This document shows, one piece after another, positions 8,099 to 20,400 of a stretch of DNA of 34,984 nucleotides; within the stretch, counting starts at the first letter, position 1; each line of letters opens with the position of its first letter. This DNA comes from an uncultured Flavobacteriales bacterium (GTDB taxonomy: Bacteria; Bacteroidota; Bacteroidia; Flavobacteriales; Crocinitomicaceae). The position numbers were made by a program, and so were the translations under genes. The notes beneath the pieces were generated by a model that saw nothing but the letters and a program-made list of their open reading frames with translations, was not told the origin of the DNA and ran no database searches. Where the stretch lies: positions 1 through 34,984 of the forward strand of contig CAMLFH010000034.1 in assembly GCA_946479285.1 (NCBI GenBank), written 5' to 3'.

Positions 8099-11000
8099 TG
8101 ACAATCACTAAGATCGCAAAAACACGTTTTTTCAAAGTAACTAATATTACACTGATTTACGCATTGTTCCTGAACATTACGATCCCGTTTGCTCAGACAA
8201 TAAACGGACTTTTAACTCCCTCGGTTAAATCTCCTTACTCCCAAATGGCTCTTCCCCTTGTTTCCAATGAAACATCTGACGATTCATCTTATAAATATTC
8301 TGAACCAGTCATTGAAAATGAATCTTTATCTGAACCTTCAGCAAGCATTGAGATGTCTGAACAGTCTCAGAAATTGGTTTCAGTTTCATCGAATTCACCG
8401 GGAGGATCCGGATTTTCACTCAACACTCAGGATGAATTAGTCGATCCGTTTACCGGAGAATTCAGTTACTCCATCCCGTTAATGGATGTGGAGGGCTATC
8501 CCATTGTTCTGAGTTACAATTCAAATATCACCATGAACACAGAAGCTTCCTGGGTTGGATTAGGATGGAATCTGAACGTTGGGTCGGTAGAACGCGAAAT
8601 GCGAGGTATTCCCGATGAATTTGATGGATCACAGCAGGTTGTTAGAGAGACCAATCAATTGGATGATATTACTTCTAACGGGTACAAAAAGGGAAGATAC
8701 TGGGACGCAGGTATAAATGCCAATTTATATGGTTATGTCAGCTTAAATATGGAATATAGCTCTTCCAAGTTAGTAGGATCATATAACAATACGTACCTGG
8801 GACACGGAATCACTTTCGACAAGTCAACAGGTTTCAGCACAGGTGCCGGGGCAAGCATTTATTTTGTAGGATTAAGTATCGGCGGAAACTGGAACAAGTA
8901 TTACAGTTATGATTCCAAGCGTGGAATCAATGCAGGAATTGGCGGAGGTTTGAGTGGCGGTATCACACTTTTCGGTGTCGGGCCAAATTTTTCAACTTAT
9001 TCCAGCAAAAATTTCAACAGTCGTGAAGGAATAACCGGAAAAACCATTACTAGAGGGTGGGGACTCAGCGGTTTCGGGGCAAGCCTATCACGGTCACGAA
9101 CAAGTACCATTCCCTATGGTTCACAAACAATGATACCAAGAGTTCAGATCAACTCAATAAATCTCGCATTCAGCAATAACAAAGACCGCTATTTCCTTGC
9201 GGGACTGGCTGTTGGAAGTATCTTTAGTTTGGGTGCAACTTTTGGAAAACTCACCCAATTATATGAATCTGTTAGATCAGACATAAAAAATGGCAATCTA
9301 ATTATTCAACCTGCAATAGGCTACCTGCATTCATCCAAAAGAATGGTCGCTTCGGGATATACACTCCCCATTATGGACTTTAACCGCAGTAATGATACCC
9401 GTTACTCCGAGGCAATGACCACTCTTCCCTTTTCCATGCAGACTTTTGACATTTTTCACGCAAATGCGATGGGTATGCAGGGTACTTTCCGGGCACATCG
9501 TACGGATGCAGGAACGTATGTGGATGCTATCGCAACAGATGAAAGTCTGGAATTAACCGAAACAGACAAAAAAGGAGGAAGTCTTTCTACTTATGAGAAA
9601 GAAGTTGGTGTTGGAATGACACAGAGCATTACTGCTAACAATACTTTTAAAAAACCCAATAGTACCCATGTGCTTGAATTCAGCGTAGGGACAAACGCAA
9701 CAAACGGTTTCGATCAGGCTGTTTACTTTAAAGGTGTGGGAGAAACAACTCCTGTCGATGGATCTTTATATAACAACCTGGGAGGACTTTCGGCGTCCAG
9801 AGCTAATTTACTGAATAACGGTGAAGCAATTGAACTTCAAGGGTTAATGATCCCGAACTCGGGATCCAGCTTCCCTCTTCCGGCTGACGGAAAGGTATCT
9901 TTAACGAAACCAATCGTTGCAACTTACTTCCGTCCCCGAACTGCAGGTGAATTAACTGCTTCTCCCAGTAATTATGAAAAGAACTACTACAGTTATGAGA
10001 AAAATTATGTGGGTTCTACTTCCGGTGCAAATCCTGTTATCACCACCATTCCAAGAACTAGCAATGTTCCTACCAATATTTCTCGAATCGAATTAACCAG
10101 TGACGACGGAATTTTTTATGGTTACGGTATTCCATGCGTATCAAATGCTTCATCACAGGTTTTATTCAATATCGGGAGCAATTCGGGAGCTCCTTCCGTA
10201 GTCAGAGATGCTCAGGGCCTTATTACATATACAACTGGTGATAATACAGTTTCAAACGGGAAAGGACTTGCTCATTATTTTGATAAAACCACTGTTCCTG
10301 CTTATGCCGAAACGTTTCTTTTGACAGATATGTACGGTTCAGATTATATTGACCGGATAGGTGATGGCCCATCACCGGATGATATCGGAAGTTATTTCAA
10401 ATTCAATCATACCAAATTATATGGCGATTACCATTGGCGTTTCCCAATAGGGAATCAAAAAGCTTTCTACATGGAAGGTACACTCGGTTCGGAATTAGAC
10501 GATATGGCAAGCTATTCTGCCGGGAACAAGGAAGTTTGGGTAACTCACTCCGTGGAATCTAAAAATTATATCGCGGAGTTTATCCTGGATGCTACTGCAC
10601 GTGAAGACGGTTATGGAATTGATGATAACGGTAATAAAATTATCGCTGAGAAAACCTATGCCTTAAAACAAATTAAATTGTATTCGCGGGCAGATCGTAA
10701 AAAATCAGGAAATGCTGCGGTACCGCTCCAGGTTGTTGAATTCACGTACGACTACGAATTGTGCCAGAACTATCCTTCCAATACAAATTCAAATCCGGCT
10801 CAAAGAGGAAAATTAACACTTCAATCGGTTACTACATATTCCGGAAACTCCTTTGAAAATCAGCGTAGTTCCTATCAATTTAACTATGGTTCCGGAACAA
10901 TTGATAATCCTGACTTTAATTATGGAACTATTGATGCATGGGGAGAACTAAAACCCGGAAGCCCTACTTACAATGCTCGTTTCCCTTACGTCACTCAATC

Positions 11001-14000
11001 TCAAACAAGTGCGGACAATAATGCTCAGGCCTGGAAATTGAAACAGGTAATCAGTCCGACCGGAGGATCGATGAACATTGCTTATGAATCTGACCGCTAT
11101 GGGTTTGTTCAGAAAAAGAGAGTCATGAAACACATGAAATTTGAAGGACTTACCAATATTTATGATTTGTTCAGCATGAAGAATGACAATGTGCTCGCCC
11201 CTTCTAAAATCAGGCAGACCATGAATTCCAATGCATTTACCATCTCACCTTATGCGGCGGCGGCTTCAATGGTTAGTTTACTTTATAATGTCTTCTATGG
11301 TAAGTTCTTCAGCCAACATGTTCCGAATAATATTGTTGTATTTGAATTAGATGAACCCATTCCAGCAAGTAATCCTAATGCTAATCAAAAAGTAAAGGAT
11401 GATTATTTTACGGATAACGGTGTCGTAATGAAAGAGCTTTATCTAAAAGCCCATATGCTTGTAAAGGATGATGATACCCGAACGGAAATTGTTCCATTAT
11501 TTGCAACAATCTCAAACGATCTGAGTAGTGCCTTGAGTAATACATATGCAATAGATGATGCTCCTGCAATCGGAGTACTTCCTCCGCTTGCAGGTAATTC
11601 TAATCATACATACGGGTATGTAGTATTAACTCCTTATAAAGTAAGAAACCCTCATGAAGAAGATCTAAAAGAGGGGGCTGACTATTTGAATGATGACGTA
11701 ACAGAAGACGAGGCATTCAATCCGATCCAAAAAGCAGCATTCGATTTCTTTCAACGCTCACTGACGGATCTTGTTTATCAAAACACCGCCTTTTCATCTG
11801 GTGTAAGTACTCTTGACTTTTATACCGGTGCTCGGATGGAAATTAGTAAAGCGATGCGTTTACTAGGTTTTGGATCTACTTTGGTGAGCGATTACAACAC
11901 CATGCGAGTTTACATTCCTTCGAATATTAAATATGGTGGTGGATCACGAGTGAAATCTATTGAAATTTCTGATAACTGGCTCTCTATTTCAGGAGAATAC
12001 AACAGCAACTATTCCGTAAAATACCTCTATGATTTTGACGGAAATACCACTGGAGTGGCTTCCTATGAAAGCCGGGCGGCTAATGATGAGAGTTCCTTTT
12101 ATCAATGGAATTCGTATTACGATATTCGCGTTCGTTATCCGGACCTGTTTAATTATACACCAACTCCTGCCATGGAGTTGTTGTACCCATCAGGATCTGT
12201 CGGTTATTCAAAAGTGTCTACTCTATACAATAACCTGACTGACAGAGGCTACGCGATTTCCGAATTTTATACCGCATGGGATAAACCTACTTTGGAAAGT
12301 TATACAGGTTTGGCCTCCCAAAAAGTTAATCTCCACAATAAAAACAAAGGTACTTTAACAAAGATCTATGCCTTTGCTCAAGGATTTTCTTTGGAAACAA
12401 ATGATTTCCATGGAAAAATCAAATATAATGCTATTTACAAAGGAAATATTGCAGACATTACTAATCCTGCAAATGCAAGCAACTTGCTTTCTAAAACCAC
12501 ATATAATTACTATGCTGCTGGAGAGAAACAATTGCTTTCTAATGAAAAAGGCGAGATTGAGCCACTAGAAGTTGGGGTAGACTATGATATTCATGCAGAC
12601 TCCCGTTTAATCGGACATTTAGCTCTCTCATTATATGCAGCCACCAAAAAAGTATGGAACATTCCAAGTATTTTTCCTATTCCAAGTAATGTCAAGAATA
12701 CGTCACTTTCTTACAACTCTTTCCGTTCACATGTTTTAGTGAAACATGCAAACCGATCTGCTATACTAAAAAGTGTGAAAACCGAATACATGGGGTCAGA
12801 AAACACAGCAGAAAACCTGGTTTTCGATCGTTACTCAGGAGAAGTTATTCTAAGCTCATTAAAAGATGAGTTCAATGACCCTTTATATTCACTGGATTAT
12901 CCTGCACATTGGTATTATCCTGAATTGCGGAATGTATCTGCACGCCAGGATGCAAAAATTCCGTTAACCCTTGGTTCAAATACAACCATCACAAATCCTT
13001 CTATCATCGGATTGTTATCACCAGGTGATAAATTGAAATTCCCGGATGGCAGATATGCCTGGGTTGCGAAATCTTATCCTTGGCCTACTACTCCCAAGTA
13101 TTTCTTAATTGATGATGCTGGTAATGAATTCTCTGTTGCTGCAGGTACTTATCAGGTAATCATTCACAAAAGCGGGAGAAGCAATGAAATAACTGCTATA
13201 ATGCAGGAAATTACAACTAAAAAGAACCCGTTGACTGTCTCTCAAATTAATTTCCCGTCTACAGATATTCTTTCGGCAGGTGCAGTTACCCTTAGAGATC
13301 GTTTGAATGTGGTTTGTACTACTTCAGGCTATCCTGATCCGGTGAATAATAACAACGTAGTAGGTATAGGAATTGTTAATCCATACGTTTATGGTATTAG
13401 AGGAGATCTGATTCCTGATAATCAACTCGCGTGGCAGAGCGGCCGTGTTCAGGCAACTATCACGAATGGTGTTCGAAAAGACGGTAACTACTCCTCCTTT
13501 ATCCCTTACTATGCAAAAGGTACAAGCGGAGACTGGTACCCGCTGACACATCCTTCACACCCAAATTACAGCTCAAGTCTTGGAATCCATAGCTGGCGAA
13601 AATCGGGTGAAGCAACCGTGTACAATCAATATGGTGCCCAAATTGAAGTAAAAGATCCTTTACGCATCAATTCAGCGCTGCTATACGGATACAATCCGAA
13701 ATTAGATCTGCTGCCTGTAGCAATGGCACAAAATGCACACAAACAAGACATTGCTTTTGATGGGTTTGAAGATTACGGGTTTTACAATACACAACCTATC
13801 TCGGATTTTGAGCCACACTTCTCTTTTCCTGGTCCGGTGAAAGTTGTCAATACAAACCGTCACAGCGGAAACAATTCCGTTGAGATCGAATCTGGTGAAA
13901 ATATTACCATGACCCGAATTATCACTCCTTTCCAGGAAGCTAAAACAGCACACATCGATAATTCGACCAACACCGGTCAGGTGCAGGCATGTGACTGTGT

Positions 14001-14469
14001 GCGTAAATTCAGTCCTACTCCCGGAGAATACGTGGTAGGAGCCTGGGTGAAACAAGCCGCAACAGGTGGAGGAACTGTTGAAGTAACTATTTACAACTCT
14101 TCCAATGTCGTTGTAGCAGGACCAACTGCTTTTACTACCAGCAGTACTAAACTGGATGGCTGGCAGCGTATTGAAGGAACCTTAACTATTCCTGCCAGTG
14201 CAGCAAAAATCACTGTTACACTTAAAAACACTGCCGCATCCGGAAACGTATATTTCGATGATTTCAGAATGCACCCCTTCCAGGCTGGTATGGTAACTAC
14301 GGTTTATGACCCTGCTACGCTTTTAAAAACTGCATCACATGACGGATACAATTATACGACATTCTATAACTACGACGAGAATAATCAACTTGTTCGTGTG
14401 AGAGTTGAAACCAGTGAAGGGATCAAAACAATCAGTGAATCAGAAATGTCTATTTACAAACAACCTTAA
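8098..14469 (+). CDS. Giant SpvB/RHS-like exported protein (2123 aa)
   Basis: The N-terminus has basic residues, a hydrophobic stretch and FAQ, a probable signal peptide of about 33 residues. From about residue 100 it carries the opener typical of Bacteroidota RHS/SpvB-like proteins: GGSGFSLNTQDELVDPFTGE, FSYSIPLMDVEGYPIVLSYN and WVGLGWNLNVGSVEREMRG. A glycine-rich stretch, long beta-rich regions, and TYDYELC/YLYDFDG-type YD segments follow. Residues about 1885-2060 look like a carbohydrate-binding jelly roll (FEDYGFYNTQPISDFEPHFS through VYFDDFRMHPF). The last 55 residues resemble RHS repeats (TTFYNYDENNQLVRVRV). No toxin-like tip follows, so it may act as shell or scaffold partner of the next protein; that is an inference. 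The next gene starts 11 nt downstream. Confidence 0.9.
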   Translation: MTITKIAKTRFFKVTNITLIYALFLNITIPFAQTINGLLTPSVKSPYSQMALPLVSNETSDDSSYKYSEPVIENESLSEPSASIEMSEQSQKLVSVSSNSPGGSGFSLNTQDELVDPFTGEFSYSIPLMDVEGYPIVLSYNSNITMNTEASWVGLGWNLNVGSVEREMRGIPDEFDGSQQVVRETNQLDDITSNGYKKGRYWDAGINANLYGYVSLNMEYSSSKLVGSYNNTYLGHGITFDKSTGFSTGAGASIYFVGLSIGGNWNKYYSYDSKRGINAGIGGGLSGGITLFGVGPNFSTYSSKNFNSREGITGKTITRGWGLSGFGASLSRSRTSTIPYGSQTMIPRVQINSINLAFSNNKDRYFLAGLAVGSIFSLGATFGKLTQLYESVRSDIKNGNLIIQPAIGYLHSSKRMVASGYTLPIMDFNRSNDTRYSEAMTTLPFSMQTFDIFHANAMGMQGTFRAHRTDAGTYVDAIATDESLELTETDKKGGSLSTYEKEVGVGMTQSITANNTFKKPNSTHVLEFSVGTNATNGFDQAVYFKGVGETTPVDGSLYNNLGGLSASRANLLNNGEAIELQGLMIPNSGSSFPLPADGKVSLTKPIVATYFRPRTAGELTASPSNYEKNYYSYEKNYVGSTSGANPVITTIPRTSNVPTNISRIELTSDDGIFYGYGIPCVSNASSQVLFNIGSNSGAPSVVRDAQGLITYTTGDNTVSNGKGLAHYFDKTTVPAYAETFLLTDMYGSDYIDRIGDGPSPDDIGSYFKFNHTKLYGDYHWRFPIGNQKAFYMEGTLGSELDDMASYSAGNKEVWVTHSVESKNYIAEFILDATAREDGYGIDDNGNKIIAEKTYALKQIKLYSRADRKKSGNAAVPLQVVEFTYDYELCQNYPSNTNSNPAQRGKLTLQSVTTYSGNSFENQRSSYQFNYGSGTIDNPDFNYGTIDAWGELKPGSPTYNARFPYVTQSQTSADNNAQAWKLKQVISPTGGSMNIAYESDRYGFVQKKRVMKHMKFEGLTNIYDLFSMKNDNVLAPSKIRQTMNSNAFTISPYAAAASMVSLLYNVFYGKFFSQHVPNNIVVFELDEPIPASNPNANQKVKDDYFTDNGVVMKELYLKAHMLVKDDDTRTEIVPLFATISNDLSSALSNTYAIDDAPAIGVLPPLAGNSNHTYGYVVLTPYKVRNPHEEDLKEGADYLNDDVTEDEAFNPIQKAAFDFFQRSLTDLVYQNTAFSSGVSTLDFYTGARMEISKAMRLLGFGSTLVSDYNTMRVYIPSNIKYGGGSRVKSIEISDNWLSISGEYNSNYSVKYLYDFDGNTTGVASYESRAANDESSFYQWNSYYDIRVRYPDLFNYTPTPAMELLYPSGSVGYSKVSTLYNNLTDRGYAISEFYTAWDKPTLESYTGLASQKVNLHNKNKGTLTKIYAFAQGFSLETNDFHGKIKYNAIYKGNIADITNPANASNLLSKTTYNYYAAGEKQLLSNEKGEIEPLEVGVDYDIHADSRLIGHLALSLYAATKKVWNIPSIFPIPSNVKNTSLSYNSFRSHVLVKHANRSAILKSVKTEYMGSENTAENLVFDRYSGEVILSSLKDEFNDPLYSLDYPAHWYYPELRNVSARQDAKIPLTLGSNTTITNPSIIGLLSPGDKLKFPDGRYAWVAKSYPWPTTPKYFLIDDAGNEFSVAAGTYQVIIHKSGRSNEITAIMQEITTKKNPLTVSQINFPSTDILSAGAVTLRDRLNVVCTTSGYPDPVNNNNVVGIGIVNPYVYGIRGDLIPDNQLAWQSGRVQATITNGVRKDGNYSSFIPYYAKGTSGDWYPLTHPSHPNYSSSLGIHSWRKSGEATVYNQYGAQIEVKDPLRINSALLYGYNPKLDLLPVAMAQNAHKQDIAFDGFEDYGFYNTQPISDFEPHFSFPGPVKVVNTNRHSGNNSVEIESGENITMTRIITPFQEAKTAHIDNSTNTGQVQACDCVRKFSPTPGEYVVGAWVKQAATGGGTVEVTIYNSSNVVVAGPTAFTTSSTKLDGWQRIEGTLTIPASAAKITVTLKNTAASGNVYFDDFRMHPFQAGMVTTVYDPATLLKTASHDGYNYTTFYNYDENNQLVRVRVETSEGIKTISESEMSIYKQP

Positions 14470-14480
14470 GCACCACTTAG

Positions 14481-17400
14481 ATGAAAACAACTCTAAAAAT
14501 GAACTTCGCTAACATAGTTCGGATTGTTCCGGTCTTAAGTTTTTTATTCGTTCTTGCTCTACCTAATCACTTGAGAGCAGCGGATGAACGCTCAATTAGT
14601 ACGTCAATCTCTACCCCAGCAACTTCTTTCTGGGTTTACGATGGCAAGTATAATGATATGATGCTGAATCCTGCTACCTGGCAGAATTCCTATACGAATA
14701 AGAAAGTGACAAATATTGTTCGTCTGTCTCCGATTGCTGGTCTTTCGGCAGACTTCGAGGTGAAAGTCAATGTGACCGTAGAAAGCAAAATATGGAATAA
14801 TAGTCTTTTGACCTTTAGTTCGTCGTTTACTACAACCGACCTTATAATCAAAGCTTCCACTAACGGAACGACAACTATCAATGACAAACAGGCACTGGTG
14901 CTATCGGACGCACTTGCAATGAAAGTAACTATTAATACAGTTAATTTTCTTTCAGGAAGCACCGCAACAAGTAACCTGATTCTTACTTCCGAGATTCTTA
15001 CGGACCGCCAATACTTCATCAACTCATCAGCTGTAACAGGTTTAGGACATAACCCATCTTCTCCGTCCGCAATTTTAACTGCTACGGAATTGGACCTTAG
15101 TTGGGACTATAAGACCGGAGCAGAATGGTATGAACTGGAATATGTGCATGTAAGCAAACTTGGATCCGGAACAACCATCCTGTTGCAAAGTGACCTTTTT
15201 TACAATTATTACAGGAACTCAACTCGTGTAGAAGTCAAAGGAAATCATTACACCATTCCAAAAGTCTATGACAAAGGGTTTATCGTTTACCGTGTGCGGG
15301 CAATTGGTTTCAACGGAACAGCTTACAGCAGTCGTTTTGAATCTGACTGGACAGCTGCTGAAACCGGATTGATCAGTACGCACCCGGCTACCAACGTGAT
15401 TGACATTAATAGTGATTATGATGCTCAAATGAACTGGTCTCACACGGTAACTTTTGCTGAGGACGGAAAACGTAGTGACGCACTGGGATACGCAGATGGT
15501 ATGGGAAGAGGTCGCCAAAGTATTGCTTCAAATAATGCTACCAACCAGGTAATTGTAAGTAATGTGTATTACGATGAGATGGGTAGGCCGGCTGTAAGTG
15601 ACTTACCAACCCCGGTAGATCATAATTTACTCAATCACCAGCCCAATTTCAACCGTGCCGATGATGGCTCAAATACCACCTTCAATTATACCGTATTTGA
15701 TGCTTCTTCAGCAGAATGTGCGGTAGTTCCCAATGCATTTTCAACCAGTTATGGTGCCGGAAAATATTATTCGACCAACAACCCGGATAAAGACGGCGCC
15801 AATGCAGGAATACCGGATGCAGAAGGATTCCCTTATGAACGGATCACTTACAAAAAAGACCTCTTAAACCGGGTGGATAAAGAAGGTTCTGCTGGAAGCA
15901 CGCTGAAAACCCACGGTGGTAAAGAAACACGGTACATAGACCTTTCAAGTCAGCAGGAAGAATTAAACCTGCTTTTCGGTTCAGACATTGGCTTGGCTTC
16001 TCACTATCAGAAATCAGCTGTTATTGACCAAAATGGGCAGGCAATGATCAGCTACACCGATATGGCCGGCAGAACTGTTGCCACTTATTTGATGGGACCT
16101 ACTCCCGTATCACTGGATGCACTTCCTGAAAACATCGTCACAACAGCAACCACTTCACTGGTTACCAATGGAATTGGTGATGTGGATAATCCTTCCGTAC
16201 CCTCTTCCACTATATCGCATACCATGTTGGTAATGAATTCCGGGAATTATACTTTTAATTACGGGTTTACACCACAGGAATACACCAAAGTATGTGGATC
16301 AGAGTCCATCTGCCTGGATTGTGTTTATGACTTCAACATGAAGATTGTGGATGAATGCGGAAATGTTTACTTCAACAAAACCAAAACCATCAGTGGAGAG
16401 AACCTCGATGCTACTTGTACAACCGAAACTTTTTCAACAGATACGACCGTTTTCCTGACCAATATGATCGGGGCAAATATCGGGGTGAATTACATTATCA
16501 CCAAAAATTTAAGTGTAAACACCGATGCCATTGACGAATATTGGTGTTACTACCTGGAAGTTGCCTGTATAGACGAAGTTCCTGATATTTTCAATGAATT
16601 GTATACCGACGCTGAATTTACGGATTGTGTGCCTCCCCTTCCTGGAACTTCGGAAACCGGGCCTTGTGATGTCTATAAAACAATTATGATGGCCGACATG
16701 TCACCTGGCGGGCAATATGCTGCATACACCTTAAATGGTACAACGTATACTTATACCGATCCCGTTTCAATCCTGAACCTTGCCGGTACCGGAACAAAAT
16801 ACAACACGGTTACATACCTGGATCATTTAGGTGCACCTATAACTGTTGTAAATGATGCAGGAGCTACAGTATCTCCTGCTGCGCTTTCTCAAATTGAATT
16901 CATCGAGAAATTTCAACCCGAATGGACTTTATCCCTTTTGGAATTGCACCCGGAGTATTGTTTCTATTCGAACTGTCTGGCTGCAAATACACCTGCTTCT
17001 GTTGCGTTCGACGAAGCAATGATGAATACGAACTCCTTCCAGGATGCTTACGATGCCGGATACTTTAACCCGGTACCGGGAGGAAGTATTGCCAGTATTC
17101 TGACACATTTCACTGGGGCAGCTTCTACAACAGATCCTTATTTTACGGCAAATCCGGGAGCTATAAGTGACATGATTGATGCAATGGAGCATTACAATGG
17201 AAACTTTTCCATTTGGGATTATGCTGCTCTTTTAGCAATTCCGTGTACTGACCCAACTCCTTCAAACTGTTTGCGGGATAAAGAAATCGAACCTTGTTCC
17301 CTGGATTACCTGTGGATTGAATTCAGAAGAATGTACCTGGAATTAAAACAGCAAATCATGTTCCAGCACCCAGCAGAAATTTGTGATGACAATTGTGCAA

Positions 17401-20400
17401 TCGGAGTTTCCGGAACGTATGCTGGCAAACAGCGTAGATGGCCTTGCTGGGATGACTTACTGGCAGGTAACCCTGACTTAAGTGATCCGGCATTGGATTA
17501 CAGCAATGCAATAGCGGATATGTGTAATGAAACCTGTACCGAATATGCCGACGAATGGTTAGTGAAATTGGCCGGATGTTCCATTTCTCCTTCTATTTTA
17601 ACAGCATTGCGCCAAGACTTGATCGATCTGTGCAAAGATGGATGTTCCGCTAGCAATCCACAGGGTTTTGCAAGCGATATGAGTGGAAATACGATCAATA
17701 CCATTCTTAGCTCTTACGGCATTACAGAAACTGAAATATGTACTGAATTATTGATCTCCGAACCGGGATTATACCAAAGCCCCGAAGAATTATTCGAAGA
17801 GGTAGAAGCTCCACTCGATGTGTGTGGTTGTGATGCAGTGATGCAGGCAGAATCTGATCTTACAGCTTACCTTGCTACAGATCCATCACCGGTATTATAC
17901 CATACGGTGGAAGAAATGCTTGCCCACAATACGGGTATTAGCATTGAAGAAGTAGACCCATTACTTTGTGTATGTGACAAGGTTAAAAACAGCCCTGAAG
18001 AGTACACTTGGCAGCCAGGTAACGCAGCAACACAGGCTGCACTGGATGTTTTCCATTATTTTATCCCGGAAGCCCTATCCTGTGAAGACGGAAGTTGCCC
18101 GGATTGTGAAACTCTTTATGCAGCAATGGCAGTGCTGGAAGAACGTTTTCCTGATTTAAGCACTTCACCTTATTACGCAACCATTACAACCAACTACCTG
18201 AACACGCTTTACAATCAGAATTACACCTATTTCCAATACCAGAATTTCTTCGTGATGTGCAACGCAACTCCAAGTGCTCCTTTCTGTTCGGAAAACCCGG
18301 CTACACAGGGATTCCTGGATATGATGACACTTTTGGCGTACCGCGGACAATTTACTTCTGCTTCTCCAATCGATTTGTTGGCTAATAATGCAGTATACGA
18401 ACACGGAACCATCAGCGATTACTTGCCTGCACCGGGAACAGCAGATTACAGCTTCTCCCTGGCAGGAACTACCGCAACGTTAACGTTTGGGGCAGGAAGT
18501 GAAGAATGCTCGGTAACGATTTTAAATCCAACTAATATTGATTATGGTTCAATCCTGTCATTCGACCTGATCGGAAACGATTCTCCGGGATGCAGCGCCG
18601 AACCTTCTTACAGCTTATTGGTTACTTACCTCGATTGTGGAGTCACAAAAACAGGAATTCTTTCGATCAGCAGCGCCTGTTTTAATTTCTATAACTGTAT
18701 CTGTAATAACGAGGATATCACCTTGTGCGATGTTCCGGATCCGCTGCCTGAAGAATTTTGCTATACCAACCTGCTGAGCGAATTATACCATGCAACCATG
18801 GATACCTACGATGCAAATGTTGCTGCCGAATATGAGAAATTTAAAGCAGAATACCTCGCAAAGTGTGCCAGCGCATTTACAAGTGAAAATTTAACGTATA
18901 CCGGTGCTTCCAACAATTACCAATACACCCTGTTCTATTACGACCAGGCAGGAAACCTGGTACGCACCGTTGCACCACAGGGAATTAATATGTTACTTCC
19001 AAGCCAGAATGCAGCTGTGAATTATGCACGTGAGCATGCAAATGATCTTCCTACACCTGCTCCACGTGTCATTCCTACACATACGTTTGAGACTTATTAC
19101 ACCTACAATTCCTTCGACCAGTTGGAGAATACTTCCAACCCGGATCAGGTAGGGTCAACTGTTTTCTTCTATGATTTTTACGGACGTTCGGTTGCAAGCC
19201 AGAACCCTGAACAGGCGGCAATCAATCAATACAGCTATGTGCTCTACGATGTCCAGGGAAGACCTATCGAATTCGGACAGATTAACCGCACACCCTATAT
19301 CGGACCAATGATTGCTGTTTTGAGCGACGCAATCCTCAAAGTGGACGACCTTGGATCTTCGTTTAAAACATGGGTATATTCCGGAAAACTTTCTGAAGTG
19401 ACCATTACAACCTATGACAAACCCTTATCAGCCGGTGTTGCTGCCAAATTTAAATCCGGAACACAGCAAAACCTGCGCCTGCGTGTAGCATCAGTAGCTT
19501 ATTTCGAGAACATTCCACAGTCTCTTCCTTTGAATTTCTACAGTACCGGGTTCACATCCGCGATCCATTATTCGTATGACATTCATGGAAATGTCCTCGA
19601 GCAGCTGCAGGACTTCCCGGAACTGGCACCTCAATTGCAGGATGTAAAATCCACGCAATATGATTTTGAGCTTATCAGCGGGAATGTCCAAAAAGTGACT
19701 TACCAGGCCGGTGAAGCAGACCAATTCATTCATACCTACGATTATGATGCGATTAACCGTTTGACAGAAGCCGCAACCTCACCGGACGGAACTACCTATT
19801 CCCGCGAAGCGCATTATTTGTACTACGATTACGGGCCATTGGCTCGCAAGGAAATTGGGGAACTGAAAGTACAGGCCGAAGATTTCACTTATACAATCAA
19901 CGGCTGGTTGAAGGTCAAAAATGGCACCCAGTTGAACTCCCTGCACGATGCCGGGAAAGACGGACGTGTTGGCTATGAAACCGCTAACCCGAGCTCACAT
20001 TTGAACATTCCTTCAGATGTAACGGGCTATACACTGGGTTATTTTGAGGGAGATTACAAACCAATAGGCGGCGGGACCATGGAAACAACTACCGCCGGAT
20101 CATCATTCAATACGAGCTCCCCCAACCTCTACAACGGGAATATTCGTTTGACGACCACTGCCATTAAAAATGTGCAGGTAGGAAGCCCGGGTGTGAACCA
20201 GGTAATCGGGGCAAGTTACCGCTATGACCAGCTCAACCGACTGAAAAACATGAAAGCGTATTTTGGGTCAACGCTCGATAATGGTACGGCAACTAACTGG
20301 AATGCGGCGAGTGCAACCAGTGCCTACGGTAGTTCGTATACCTACAACCGCAACGGAAGCATTACTTCCCTGCTCCGGTATGCTTCTTCGCCATCTGCTA

